Below are positions 40,001 to 46,770 of a DNA stretch of 64,000 nt, in pieces. How positions within the stretch are numbered: position 1 is the stretch's first letter; the number at the start of each line of letters is the position of its first letter. Source of the DNA: Chitinophaga dinghuensis (GTDB lineage: Bacteria > Bacteroidota > Bacteroidia > Chitinophagales > Chitinophagaceae). The stretch lies in assembly GCF_003259435.1 (NCBI RefSeq), contig NZ_QLMA01000008.1, positions 412,751 through 476,750 of the forward strand, in the 5' to 3' direction. The notes under the pieces are model-generated. The model was not told the origin of the DNA. It saw only the letters and a program-made list of their open reading frames with translations, and did no database searches. Made by a program: the position numbers and the translations under genes.

Positions 40001-43000
40001 TCGAAGTGTATTGCTTGTGACGGAAGAATATGTTGTCTCACCTCTCCAGCCATATTCTCTTTAAATACGGTTCTTAATATTTCATGCCGACGGATAACTT
40101 CACGGAAGCTGTTTTCCAGCAAATCTCTATCCAGTGCACCTTCCAGCTCCAGTACTGCCGGCATATGATAAGCCGCACTAGCATCGCCTAATTGACTCAG
40201 CAGCCACATACGGCGCTGAGAGGAAGACAGCGCATAGTCTTCCTGTATGTCGAGTACGGGTATACGTTGATAGGTATGCTGTTCTAATCCTGTAATCCAT
40301 GCCGCTTGTTCTTCCAGTACAGGCCGCAGAAAGAGTTCCTTCAATGGCGCACGCACTCCAAACTGTTGATGGATAGCGGTTGCCAGTCGCGATAACTTTA
40401 AACTATGACCTCCCAGTTCAAAGAAATTATCTGTCACGCTTACTTCCCGCGAAAGAAGTTGCTGCCATAAGTCTGCCAACCGTGCTTCTGTAGTATTTCG
40501 TGGCGCAATAACAGTAGTTTGCCTTTGTCCGTTATCAGCAGGCAATGGCAAACGACGTTTGTCTACTTTACCATTGGCAGTTAATGGTAAGCTATCCAAT
40601 GCCACGAAATAACCCGGTACCATGTAGCTCGGAATTCGCGCTGCTAGCCAGTTACGGAGTAAGGCAATATCAATTTCCGTGGCGCTTACAGTGTAAGCGA
40701 TTAATTCTTTTTCTCCAGGTTGTATTGCAGCAGCGATGACCACTGCCTGCTGTATACCTTCATACCCCTGAATGGCATGGGTAATTTCTCCTAATTCTAT
40801 CCTGTAACCACGTACTTTCACCTGGTCATCCGCACGGCCTGATACCACCACATTCCCATCCGGCAGCCACCTGGCTACATCTCCTGTGCGATATAACTTT
40901 TCACCCGGAGCGAAAGGATGCGGGATGAATCGTTCCGCTGTGAGTGCGGGATTATTCAAATAGCCGCGGGCTAGTCCTGCCCCTGCAATGCACAACTCTC
41001 CATCCACGCCTACAGGCAGTAATTGCATCTGTCCATCCAGGATATATACCTGTGTGTTATTCAACGGGCGTCCTACCGGAATGCTACTTTCTTCCACTCC
41101 TGATACCAGGTAAATATTACTGGAAATAGTGGCTTCTGTAGGGCCATACTTATTATAGAATTTCAGTCGTCCCGACCATCTGTTAGCCAGTGCAGGCGGA
41201 CAAGCTTCTCCGGCAGAAACCATTCTTTTCAGAGGTAAGTCGGCCCTGCTATCTACCCCCTCCAACAAGGCTGGCACCGTATGTATATGCGTGATACGAT
41301 GCTCCTGGAGGAACTGATTCAGCAATACAGGATCTAATGCGTCTTCCCTGCTGATAATATGCAGAGAAGCCCCCAGTAATAATCCCAGCAATACCTGCTC
41401 GGCAGAAGCATCAAAAGCGATATTGGAAATCTGTATAATACGATCCTGTTCATCTACCTGATAGTGTTCATTGATAGCAAAGAGATAATTGACCAGATTG
41501 CCATGCGAAACCATCACCCCTTTAGGTTTACCGGTAGAACCGGAGGTATAAATAACATAGGCCAGATCTTCCGGCTCATGGTGATTAATCGGCCAGCTGG
41601 CCAGGTAATCCTTTTGTACTTGCAGGAACGCAGCGATTGTGTTCTCATCTACTACCACTTTACAACCGCTGTCCGCAATCATATACTGGACACGTTCTTC
41701 CGGATATCCAGGATCTATGGGCAGATAGGCCGCACCAGCTTTCCAAATAGCCAGTAGTGTAATGATCATCCATTCACTACGCTCTAACTTCAGCCCTACA
41801 ATAGTCCGGGCCTGAACGTCATATTGTTCCCGGAGGAAATGCGATAACTGACTGGAGCGTTGATCCAGCTTTTCATATGTGAGTAGTTGGTCGCCGAATA
41901 CCAGCGCAGTATGAGCGGGAGTACGCTTCACCTGTGCCGACCAAAGATCAGTAAGCGTTTTATCCAATGGGAACGGACGGAATGTATGGTTGAAGACTTC
42001 CAGTATTTGTTGTCTTTCTTCTGCTGCCATAAATGCCAGTCGCCCGACAGGAATGCCAGCATCAGCAACAGTTGCCAGTAAAATCCCTTTCAGATGTGCC
42101 GCCATACGAGTGGCCGTGTCTCCCCGATACAAATCTGTATTATATTCCAATCGAAGGCGGATAACCTCCTCCGTCAGTTCAGTGAAGTTAAACGAGAGAT
42201 CAAATTTGCTGATAGCGCTATCTACGCCTTCATAAGGAGTGGCAGAAAAATGATCTGTGGAGATAGCCGTACTATCGTTATTCTGTAATACCACCAGCAC
42301 ATCGAAGAGCGCATTACGTCCGAGATCGCGGGATAGTTCCAGCGATTCCACCAGTTCATCAAATGGGTATGCCTGATGCTCATAAGCACCCATCGCCACT
42401 GATTTCACATGCGCCAGCAATTGTAAAAAACTGTGTCTGGCATTCACGCGGCTACGCAAAGCCAGGGTATTTACATAAAAGCCTATCTGCTGTGCAAGAT
42501 CTGCATGCACACGGCCTGCCACGGGACTTCCTACAATAATATCCTCCTGGCCGCTGTATCGGTGCAGTAATATTTTCACGAGCGACAACACGCCCATAAA
42601 TAATGTAGCATCATGTTGCCGCAACAACTGTTTGAAAGCTGCCGAAGGCAGATCCAGGGTGATGGCATTACCGCGGAAAGTTTTCACTGCCGGACGTACC
42701 GCATCCAGCGGCATTTCCAGCACAGGCAACTCGCCCGACAATTGCTCCATCCAATACTTCCTGCTATCCAGCATTTCAGGAGATTGCAGCTCCTGCTGCT
42801 GCCAGGCAGCATAATCCTTATATTGAACAGTAAGCGGTAATAACTGCTGCGAATGACCATTGTAATGAGCTAATACCTCTCTCACCAGCATGTCTACAGA
42901 CCAACCATCACTGATGATATGGTGCATCACAAAACTCAGGATGTAATTGTCTGTATCCTGGGTATAAAGCACAGCCCTCAATAATGGGCCGGCAGATAGA

Positions 43001-45711
43001 TCAAAGGGGGCCGACATATCCTGCTGCAATGCCTGTTGCAATGAATCAGTATGTCGTATTTCCAGGCGGAATGTTTGTTGCTCAGATGAAAGGATCACCT
43101 GCCGCACATCTCCGCTGTTGTTTTCTATAAATACAGTACGCAGTATTTCATGTCGTGCGATAAGTTGCCGGAAACTGTTCTCCAGCAAAGCGGTATCGAT
43201 CTTCCCTTCCAACTGAAGGAAAGCGGACATGTGATAGGCCGCACTGCCTTCTTCTAGCTGACTTAACAACCACATACGACGCTGCGACGATGACAGTGCA
43301 TAGTCTTCCTGCAAAGCTAATAAAGGGATGCCTTTGTAGTCCGATTTATCAAAGCTTTCAATCAGTCTGGCCTGGTCTTCCAGTACCGGATGACTGAACA
43401 AATCTCTCAATGGAATGCGTACATCAAACTCCTGGTGGAGTTGTGCAGCGAGGCGGGATAATTTCAAACTATGCCCACCTTGTTCAAAGAAGTTATCCAT
43501 CACACTGATGGCGTCTCTGTTCAATAGCCTGGACCACAAAGCAGTCAGGCGGGTTTCTGTAACAGTACGTGGCGCCACAAATGCGCGTTCCTGTATATCA
43601 TCTAAAGACAAGGCAGCCAGTGCTTTTCTGTCGACCTTACCATTTATGTTTAAAGGAATTTCAGAGAGTGGAAAAAACTGTACCGGCACCATATATGCAG
43701 GTAACCTTTCGGCCAGATATTGTTTCAAAGATGCAGTATCTATTGCTGTTTCAGCAACATAATAGCCAACCAGCATCTTATCATTTCCGGCATTCCTCAC
43801 ATCTGCCACCGCACGTTGTATATCCGCAGAGAATTGTAAGATATTATGTTCTATCTCTCCCAGTTCAATACGGAAGCCGTTCAATTTCACTTGCTGGTCT
43901 TTACGTCCGTAGTATTCAAGGTTACCGTCCGGCAGCCAGCGACCTATGTCTCCCGTATCATACATCAATTTCCCTTCATGGAAAGGGTTGGCTATAAATT
44001 TTTCTGCCGTGAGTGCAGGTTTATGGAGATATCCATGAGACAGGCCGTCGCCGGCAATGAATATCCTTCCATAAATGCCCGGAGGCAGCAACTGCAGGGC
44101 CTCATCGAGGATATATACCTGTGTATATGCAATCGGTCTTCCGATGGGTACATTGCGGTATTCTGGCTGCTGCAAGCGGTAGCAGGTACTGTAGGTAGTA
44201 TCTTCAGAAGGACCATACAGGTTTCTGACTTCCACATCCAGTTGTACCAGTTTCCTTGCCACATCAGGAGGGAATGGTTCTCCAGCGAGATTGATCACGG
44301 ATACATTGCGTAAATCCTGTTCTTCGTCCAATAAAGCGCGCATTACTGACGGCACCGTATTTAGCAGGATATTACTATCTGTTTGCAAGTATTGTGGGCT
44401 CTCCAATGCATTCTGTAAGATCCTGATCTTTTTGCCGGCAATGAGTGTATAGAACATCTCAAAGATGGACAGATCGAAGCAATGAGAAGTAGCCGCATAT
44501 ACGATATCAAAGGGAGATGTTGCGAATTCTGAGGCACACCAGTCGAGGAAAGCTGCTGCATTTTTATGCGCGATCATCACGCCTTTAGGCTGACCCGTTG
44601 AGCCGGAAGTATAAATGATATAAGCCAGATTTTCAGGCTGGATGGGCGTTTCCGGGTTAGTAGCCGGCATTTCGTGTTGCGTTTCTGCAAATGATTGCAG
44701 CATCGCAGTATCCAATACTAACCTGGCGCGGGAATCCTGTTCAATATAGGCTTGTCTTTCTTCCGGGTAATTTACATCTACCGGCACATAGGCGGCGCCG
44801 CATTTCAGCACTGCCAGGAGGGCGATCAAGAGGTTTTCATTGCGAGGCAGTTTTACAGCCACGATATCTCCAGGGCCGGCCTGATGACGCTTCATGAGCC
44901 ACCATGCCAGTTGGTTAGCAGCTTCATTAAGTTGGGTATAAGTAAGCAGCGTATGCTCGCAGATAACGGCCACTTTATCCGGGTATGCAAGCACTGTATC
45001 TTCTACCTGTGATACGAGTAGTCCTTTATGCTGCCAGCTTTTATGATCCGCAGTATATATGCGTAATAATAGTTCGCGATCCAGATCATTGATGATGGAT
45101 ATATCCGTTACCGTTAGTGGCAGGTAATTCTCCAGGGATTGCAACCAGTGATGGAAGCAATGTAGAAAATGAGTAGCAATAGCGGGCGTAGTAAAATTTT
45201 CATCGAAAGACGCGTGTAGGGTCCAGGATGCATTAGTTTCTTGCAGTACCGTGAGGGAAAAAGGAAATATTTCACCTTCGCTTTCCTGGCAGAAGAAGAA
45301 ACCGGCGTTTGCATGACGCTCGAAAGTGCCAGGGGCAATTGAATGCGCGGCATAGCGAAATGCGTCCTGCACTACTGCTTTCGCAGATTGCAGTTGTTCC
45401 TGCAATGTTTGGCGCTTGCAGGTAATATTGTATAATAAAGGGGTCTGTTCATGCTGCGGTAAACCTTTGGAGAAAATAAAAGGTTGTTCTCCAAAATACC
45501 TGTGTAATAGCACAGCATACACCGTCATTAAAACAGTGAATTCTGTTAATGGTTTACCGGCAGAAATTTTTCTGAAATAAGGAATTGAACTGGTACTGAT
45601 AGTAATACGGGAACTGGCCACGGAGGCTAACTGTAGACGGTTAGTCGCGCTGCTGTTTTTCAATAGTTCCTGCCAGTAGTTATCAATGAGTTTTCTCTTG
45701 ATTGTTTCCAT
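31090..45711 (-). CDS. Giant five-module NRPS, (partial C)-A-T-(C-A-T)x4
   Basis: 4,873 residues. Residues 1-210 resemble only the second half of a C domain and lack HHxxxDG. Modules: A1 near 364 and T1 near 745; C2 931, A2 1392, T2 1766; C3 1949, A3 2407, T3 2787; C4 2969, A4 3429, T4 3800; C5 3982, A5 4440, T5 4812. All four full C domains have HHIISDGW. Pocket readings: A1 D-L-F-N-N-A-L-T-Y-K (Ala-like), A2 D-A-E-H-V-A-K-I-S-K (not recognised), A3 D-A-F-W-L-G-G-T-F-K (Val), A4 and A5 both D-A-E-H-I-G-E-V-T-K (acidic pocket, perhaps a basic residue). Modules 4 and 5 are almost identical at DNA level. No epimerase or TE domain. The tail ADKIII precedes a docking-domain protein. This is the likely start of the assembly line. 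Confidence 0.95.
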   Translation of the reverse strand: METIKRKLIDNYWQELLKNSSATNRLQLASVASSRITISTSSIPYFRKISAGKPLTEFTVLMTVYAVLLHRYFGEQPFIFSKGLPQHEQTPLLYNITCKRQTLQEQLQSAKAVVQDAFRYAAHSIAPGTFERHANAGFFFCQESEGEIFPFSLTVLQETNASWTLHASFDENFTTPAIATHFLHCFHHWLQSLENYLPLTVTDISIINDLDRELLLRIYTADHKSWQHKGLLVSQVEDTVLAYPDKVAVICEHTLLTYTQLNEAANQLAWWLMKRHQAGPGDIVAVKLPRNENLLIALLAVLKCGAAYVPVDVNYPEERQAYIEQDSRARLVLDTAMLQSFAETQHEMPATNPETPIQPENLAYIIYTSGSTGQPKGVMIAHKNAAAFLDWCASEFATSPFDIVYAATSHCFDLSIFEMFYTLIAGKKIRILQNALESPQYLQTDSNILLNTVPSVMRALLDEEQDLRNVSVINLAGEPFPPDVARKLVQLDVEVRNLYGPSEDTTYSTCYRLQQPEYRNVPIGRPIAYTQVYILDEALQLLPPGIYGRIFIAGDGLSHGYLHKPALTAEKFIANPFHEGKLMYDTGDIGRWLPDGNLEYYGRKDQQVKLNGFRIELGEIEHNILQFSADIQRAVADVRNAGNDKMLVGYYVAETAIDTASLKQYLAERLPAYMVPVQFFPLSEIPLNINGKVDRKALAALSLDDIQERAFVAPRTVTETRLTALWSRLLNRDAISVMDNFFEQGGHSLKLSRLAAQLHQEFDVRIPLRDLFSHPVLEDQARLIESFDKSDYKGIPLLALQEDYALSSSQRRMWLLSQLEEGSAAYHMSAFLQLEGKIDTALLENSFRQLIARHEILRTVFIENNSGDVRQVILSSEQQTFRLEIRHTDSLQQALQQDMSAPFDLSAGPLLRAVLYTQDTDNYILSFVMHHIISDGWSVDMLVREVLAHYNGHSQQLLPLTVQYKDYAAWQQQELQSPEMLDSRKYWMEQLSGELPVLEMPLDAVRPAVKTFRGNAITLDLPSAAFKQLLRQHDATLFMGVLSLVKILLHRYSGQEDIIVGSPVAGRVHADLAQQIGFYVNTLALRSRVNARHSFLQLLAHVKSVAMGAYEHQAYPFDELVESLELSRDLGRNALFDVLVVLQNNDSTAISTDHFSATPYEGVDSAISKFDLSFNFTELTEEVIRLRLEYNTDLYRGDTATRMAAHLKGILLATVADAGIPVGRLAFMAAEERQQILEVFNHTFRPFPLDKTLTDLWSAQVKRTPAHTALVFGDQLLTYEKLDQRSSQLSHFLREQYDVQARTIVGLKLERSEWMIITLLAIWKAGAAYLPIDPGYPEERVQYMIADSGCKVVVDENTIAAFLQVQKDYLASWPINHHEPEDLAYVIYTSGSTGKPKGVMVSHGNLVNYLFAINEHYQVDEQDRIIQISNIAFDASAEQVLLGLLLGASLHIISREDALDPVLLNQFLQEHRITHIHTVPALLEGVDSRADLPLKRMVSAGEACPPALANRWSGRLKFYNKYGPTEATISSNIYLVSGVEESSIPVGRPLNNTQVYILDGQMQLLPVGVDGELCIAGAGLARGYLNNPALTAERFIPHPFAPGEKLYRTGDVARWLPDGNVVVSGRADDQVKVRGYRIELGEITHAIQGYEGIQQAVVIAAAIQPGEKELIAYTVSATEIDIALLRNWLAARIPSYMVPGYFVALDSLPLTANGKVDKRRLPLPADNGQRQTTVIAPRNTTEARLADLWQQLLSREVSVTDNFFELGGHSLKLSRLATAIHQQFGVRAPLKELFLRPVLEEQAAWITGLEQHTYQRIPVLDIQEDYALSSSQRRMWLLSQLGDASAAYHMPAVLELEGALDRDLLENSFREVIRRHEILRTVFKENMAGEVRQHILPSQAIHFELLTGDDLYTDLSAPFDLSTGPLLRANLYNISGNRYLLGFVMHHIISDGWSIDVLIKEVLHHYNGQGQTQLPALPIQYKDYAAWQQSRLLSPEMAASKAYWLEQFSGSLPVLELPTDGLRPAIKTYKGDFVTMELPAAAFKSLLRSQDATLFMGLLSLVNILLYRYSSQEDIIIGSPVAGRDHSDLTDQLGFYVNTLALRTQLGDGHSFMELLKQVKTVSMGAYEHQAYPFDELIEALDLPRDLSRSALFDVMVVLQNNDRSAIDSQGLHIQPYAGAEGGISKFDLLFNFSEGAADTISMRLEYNTDLYHRDTVVRMATHLEGLLQAVVATPNTSLSRLAYLSVTEQNTLLHTFNDTAVAYPSDKSLAALFVEQAKRTPDKIALVYEDVRLSYEALDLLSNRLAQYLRQRYQVQRDELVGIQLERSEWTVITLMAILKSGGAYLPLDSSYPQERIDYMIADSGCRVVITSAELAYFQEHITAYSDQLPEQVNQSTDLAYVMYTSGSTGRPKGVMIEQRGVVRLVMGCNYVQLKGDEVLLSTGAVSFDATTFEYWSMLLHGGTLVMSSLDVLLDDEQLLRLINRERVTMMWFTAGWFHQLIDKSPNIFASLRTVLAGGDKLSATHIRLLQSSYPQLTIVNGYGPTENTTFSLCHVVEASAEEIPIGIPVSNSTAFVLDKEGQLCPVGVMGEICVGGDGLARGYLNNPDLTASKFIAHPFIPGERLYKTGDLGRWTATGTLLFGGRADDQVKVRGYRIELGEITHTIQGYEGIQQAVVIAAEIQPGEKELVAYTVGATDVDVALLRNWLSAQLPGYMVPGYFVALESLPLTANGKVDKRRLPLPAVSGQRHGAVIAPRNTTEARLADLWQQLLSREVSVTDNFFELGGHSLKLSRLAASIHQQLGVRAPLKELFLRPVLEEQAMWIAGLEQHTYQRIPVLDIQEDYALSSSQRRMWLLSQLGDASAAYHMPAVLELIGTLDSALLEESFQAVIERHEILRTVFKENIAGEVRQVVLPIADVRFALLKGEDLYTDLSAPFDLSAGPLLRAHLYEISENHCLLGFVMHHIISDGWSVEVLIKEVLHYYNSKGQTPLPVLSLQYKDYAAWQQSHLLSPEMATSKAYWLEQFSGSLPVLELPTDSVRPAVKTYKGDFVTIEVPSGAFKSLLLTQDATLFMGLLSLVNILLYRYSGQEDIIIGSPVAGREHADLADQLGFYVNTLALRTQLVDGHSFLQLLELVKTVSMGAYEHQSYPFDELVDALSLPRDLSRSALFDVMVVLQNNDRTAIASHGLEVRPYAGANGGISKFDLLFNFSESTADTMSLRLEYNTDLYQRETAMRMATHLEGLLQAVVATPDTSLSHLSYLSATEQHTLLQTFNDTAVAYPVDKSLATLFVEQVQRTPGNIALLYEEVRLSYEQVDHLSNRLAQYLRNRYQIQRDELVGIQLERGEWMFITLMAILKSGGAYLPLDLNYPQERIDYMIADSGCRVVITAAELAYFQEHAAAYSDELPEQIHSSTDLAYVIYTSGSTGKPKGVMIEQHSVVNLIASQTKSFQVQATDKILQFSALSFDASVEQIFLALFNGATLVIAPEATRQDPAAMMQLLSGAEITHFHATPSYLEMITPGAYKGLQRVIAGGEPCKQELAESWSGYAAFYNEYGPTETTVTNTLLRYTGRMNIGRPLENTRIYILDAQQQLQPVGVDGELCIAGAGLARGYLNNPVLTAERFVPHPYCAGEKLYRTGDVARWLPDGNIAVSGRADDQVKVRGYRIELGEITHAIQGYEGIQQAVVIAAELQPGEKELVAYTVSATDMDVASLRNWLSAQLPGYMVPGYFVALESLPLTANGKVDKRRLPLPAASEQRHTAVIAPRNTTEARLADLWQQLLSREVSVTDNFFELGGHSLKLSRLAASIHQQFGVRAPLKELFIRPVLEEQARWIAGLEQHTYQRIPVLDIQEDYALSSSQRRMWLLSQLGDASAAYHMPAVLELEGTLDITLLEASFQVVIERHEILRTVFKENIAGEVRQVVLPIADVHFALLKGEDLYTDLSAPFDLSAGPLLRAHLYEISENRCLLGFVMHHIISDGWSVEVLIKEVLHYYNSKGQTPLPALPLQYKDYAAWQQSHLLSPEMAASKAYWLDQFSGSLPVLELPTDSVRPAVKTYKGDFVTIEVPSGAFKSLLLTQDATLFMGLLSLVNILLYRYSGQEDIIIGSPVAGREHADLADQLGFYVNTLALRTQLVDGHSFLQLLEQVKTVSMGAYEHQSYPFDELVDALNLPRDLSRSALFDVMVVLQNNDRTAIDSQGLEVRPYAGANGGISKFDLLFNFSESTAETMSLRLEYNTDLYQRETAMRMATHLEGLLQAVVATPDTSLSHLSYLSATEQHTLLHTFNDTAVAYRVDKSLATLFVEQAQRTPGNIALVYEEVRLSYEEVDHLSNHLAQYLRNRYQIQRDELVGIQLERSEWMFITLMAILKSGGAYLPLDLNYPQERIDYMIADSGCRVVITATELAYFQEHATAYSDQLPEQIHSSTDLAYVIYTSGSTGKPKGVMIEQHSVVNLIASQTKSFQVQATDKILQFSALSFDASVEQIFLALLNGATLVIAPEATRQDPAAMMQLLSAAEITHFHATPSYLEMITPGAYKGLQRVIAGGEPCKQELAESWSGYAAFYNEYGPTETTVTNTLLQYTDQMNIGRPLENTRIYILDTQQKLQPVGVDGELCIAGAGLARGYLNNPVLTAERFVPHPYCAGEKLYRTGDVARWLPDGNIAVSGRADDQVKVRGYRIELGEIEQAILKQPSVKQVAVVVQQLDGDKIIAAFVVASSVIDKQQLKDSLTQVLPAYMVPSHYVQLEHIPLSSNGKTDRRLLPAVTTADIIRNEYCPPTNETESRLAEIWQEVLGIDKIGIRDNFFELGGHSLKATAMLSRVLKEFDVSLDLQLLFQQPTIMYLAENINNAQWLRQQDADRFADKIII
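31651..34689 (-). repeat. Tandem module repeat, copy 1 (A5 core to A-sub of module 4)
   Basis: Repeat unit of 3,039 bp (1,013 codons) within the giant NRPS gene. Aligned landmarks such as tagctctatt, gccggtgcgg and the aggctgaggg region recur exactly 3,039 bp later, with only scattered single-base differences. The unit runs from the A8 hinge (RGYRIELGEI) through the A core, C domain and T domain to the preceding A8 hinge. Past the hinge of module 5 (C-terminal side) the sequence diverges abruptly. Confidence 0.85.
34690..37728 (-). repeat. Tandem module repeat, copy 2 (A4 core to A-sub of module 3)
   Basis: Second copy of the 3,039-bp unit, directly adjoining copy 1 and in the same frame. 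By eye the protein copies differ at only about one residue in 20 or fewer. Similarity drops sharply at about 37,760, where the Val A core of module 3 begins, while the C-T-Asub portions of modules 2 and 3 remain closely related. The pattern suggests duplication by recombination at the A-core/A-sub hinge, followed by gene conversion. Confidence 0.85.
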
Positions 45712-45774
45712 AGCAATGACTGACTGATTCTAAAATGCTGGTGGTGTGGTGGTGGGAATCAGGTAATGACCCGA

Positions 45775-46290
45775 TTAATGTGACAATGCTTCTCCAATAT
45801 AAACCGCTGGAACATCCATTAGGATAGCTCTTCTTAGGATTTCTACCCTTACAAGAAATTTATGATGACCTTTAAAATGGACAATTTCGCAAGACAGGCC
45901 ATTGAGTGGGCCTTCCTGAATAGCGTATTTTTCACCTGGTTTGATGTGATCGTAACAAACTTCCAGTTCGGAACCGGCAACAGTGAGTACACGGATATTA
46001 TCTATTTCCTGTTGGCTAATGGGGGCAATTCTGTTATTAAATTTTACGTAATGACATAGGCCTTCTACTTGCATACTAATGGTATACTGCAGAGGATCTT
46101 CCAGGAATACAAAAACATAAGAAGGAAATAATGGCATTTCCAGTGTTTTAACCCGGTCCTTCCATTTACGTCTTTCTTTTTTGAGGGGCAAATAATTAAC
46201 TATACTGCATCTGGACAGTTGTTCAGCTACTTTTCTTTCTTGCCTGGACCTGGTATAGATCAAGTACCAAGAAGGTAAAAACTGGGACAT
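45775..46290 (-). CDS. NusG paralog, UpxY/LoaP/TaA-type transcription antiterminator
   Basis: 171 residues. The N-terminal NGN domain (about 7-100) starts WYLIYTRSRQERKVAEQL and includes MPLFPSYVFVF; the C-terminal KOW domain contains KPGEKYAIQEGPLNGLSCEIV. Size and motifs fit specialised NusG paralogs rather than housekeeping NusG. Family knowledge: UpxY (Bacteroides capsule loci), LoaP (Firmicutes polyketide operons) and TaA (Myxococcus antibiotic) bind RNA polymerase near operon starts and prevent termination over long operons. It is the first gene of the >46-kb operon, 63 nt upstream of the giant NRPS gene, and its own leader carries perfect hairpins that might serve as the recruiting RNA. 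It is a strong candidate for the pathway-specific regulator. Confidence 0.88.
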   Translation of the reverse strand: MSQFLPSWYLIYTRSRQERKVAEQLSRCSIVNYLPLKKERRKWKDRVKTLEMPLFPSYVFVFLEDPLQYTISMQVEGLCHYVKFNNRIAPISQQEIDNIRVLTVAGSELEVCYDHIKPGEKYAIQEGPLNGLSCEIVHFKGHHKFLVRVEILRRAILMDVPAVYIGEALSH

Positions 46291-46419
46291 AGGCTGCTGC
46301 TTGGTTTATTATGAGGTAACATATGTGTTAATAACTGGTTATTTGAGTGCTAATAGTAATTATGTATCAAAACTGGAAACAAAAATATCGCAGATCGGCT
46401 CTGAATAAAGCGATCAATG

Positions 46420-46442
46420 CATTTCACTGAAATGAGTTTCAG
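46420..46442 (-). promoter_or_regulatory. Overlapping mutually exclusive stem arms in the antiterminator leader
   Basis: CATTTCA-C-TGAAATG (46420-46434) and CTGAAA-TGAG-TTTCAG (46427-46442) share the TGAAA arm, so only one can form at a time. They lie 130-150 nt upstream of the NusG-paralog start codon and 13 nt from the larger hairpin. This could be an RNA switch or a chance cluster of short complementary words in AT-rich DNA. Confidence 0.35.
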
Positions 46443-46455
46443 GAACGCTGCAATA

Positions 46456-46477
46456 TTTTCAAAGGGCTCTTTGAAAA
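46456..46477 (-). promoter_or_regulatory. Perfect 9-bp hairpin in the antiterminator leader
   Basis: TTTTCAAAG and CTTTGAAAA enclose a 4-nt loop (AGCC on the minus strand). It lies about 165 nt upstream of the NusG-paralog start. There is no T-run after it on either strand, so it is not an intrinsic terminator. LoaP-type NusG paralogs are known to need an RNA hairpin in the leader of their target operons; this is a candidate for that element. The structure is seen; the role is inferred. Confidence 0.45.
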
Positions 46478-46758
46478 CGAAGTAAATAGAGGGTATCAGT
46501 ATGTTTATCCACCAAGGGGCATGACGGACAAACAAGTATGCTACAGTTTATACTGGTTCCCTGCGGTATTATGTAACTGGCGACAGTTAAATTCGTTCTG
46601 TATTGTACAAAACGTAATTCCACAATGCCTATAAAATGGTAATAAATTGAAAATTATAATGCTTCAACTAAAACAGATTTTGGTGTCTTACTCTTGCGTT
46701 TTCCGGTTAAACACAACTCATTCAGCACATCGCATGCTTTTAATGGCCATAGTCTGAA

Positions 46759-46770
46759 ACCCGCGCGGGT
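46759..46770. promoter_or_regulatory. 12-bp GC palindrome in AT-rich intergenic DNA
   Basis: ACCCGCGCGGGT is a perfect dyad in a region that is otherwise strongly AT-rich and non-coding. It lies 470 bp upstream of the antiterminator gene and about 910 bp upstream of the divergent cytochrome operon. It could be an operator for a dimeric regulator; only one copy is seen. Confidence 0.3.

Noticed and set aside
1..46290. Search for epimerisation, methyltransferase or reductase domains
   Set aside because: No segment with the motifs of such domains was found between the A, T and C domains; any D-residues would have to come from dual-function C domains or external enzymes.
46456..46477. Hairpin as an intrinsic terminator
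   Set aside because: No T-run follows it on either strand.
46350..46535. 61-codon minus-strand frame upstream of the antiterminator
   Set aside because: It covers the perfect hairpin and neighbouring stems, has no ribosome-binding context and no recognisable motif; leader structure is the better explanation.
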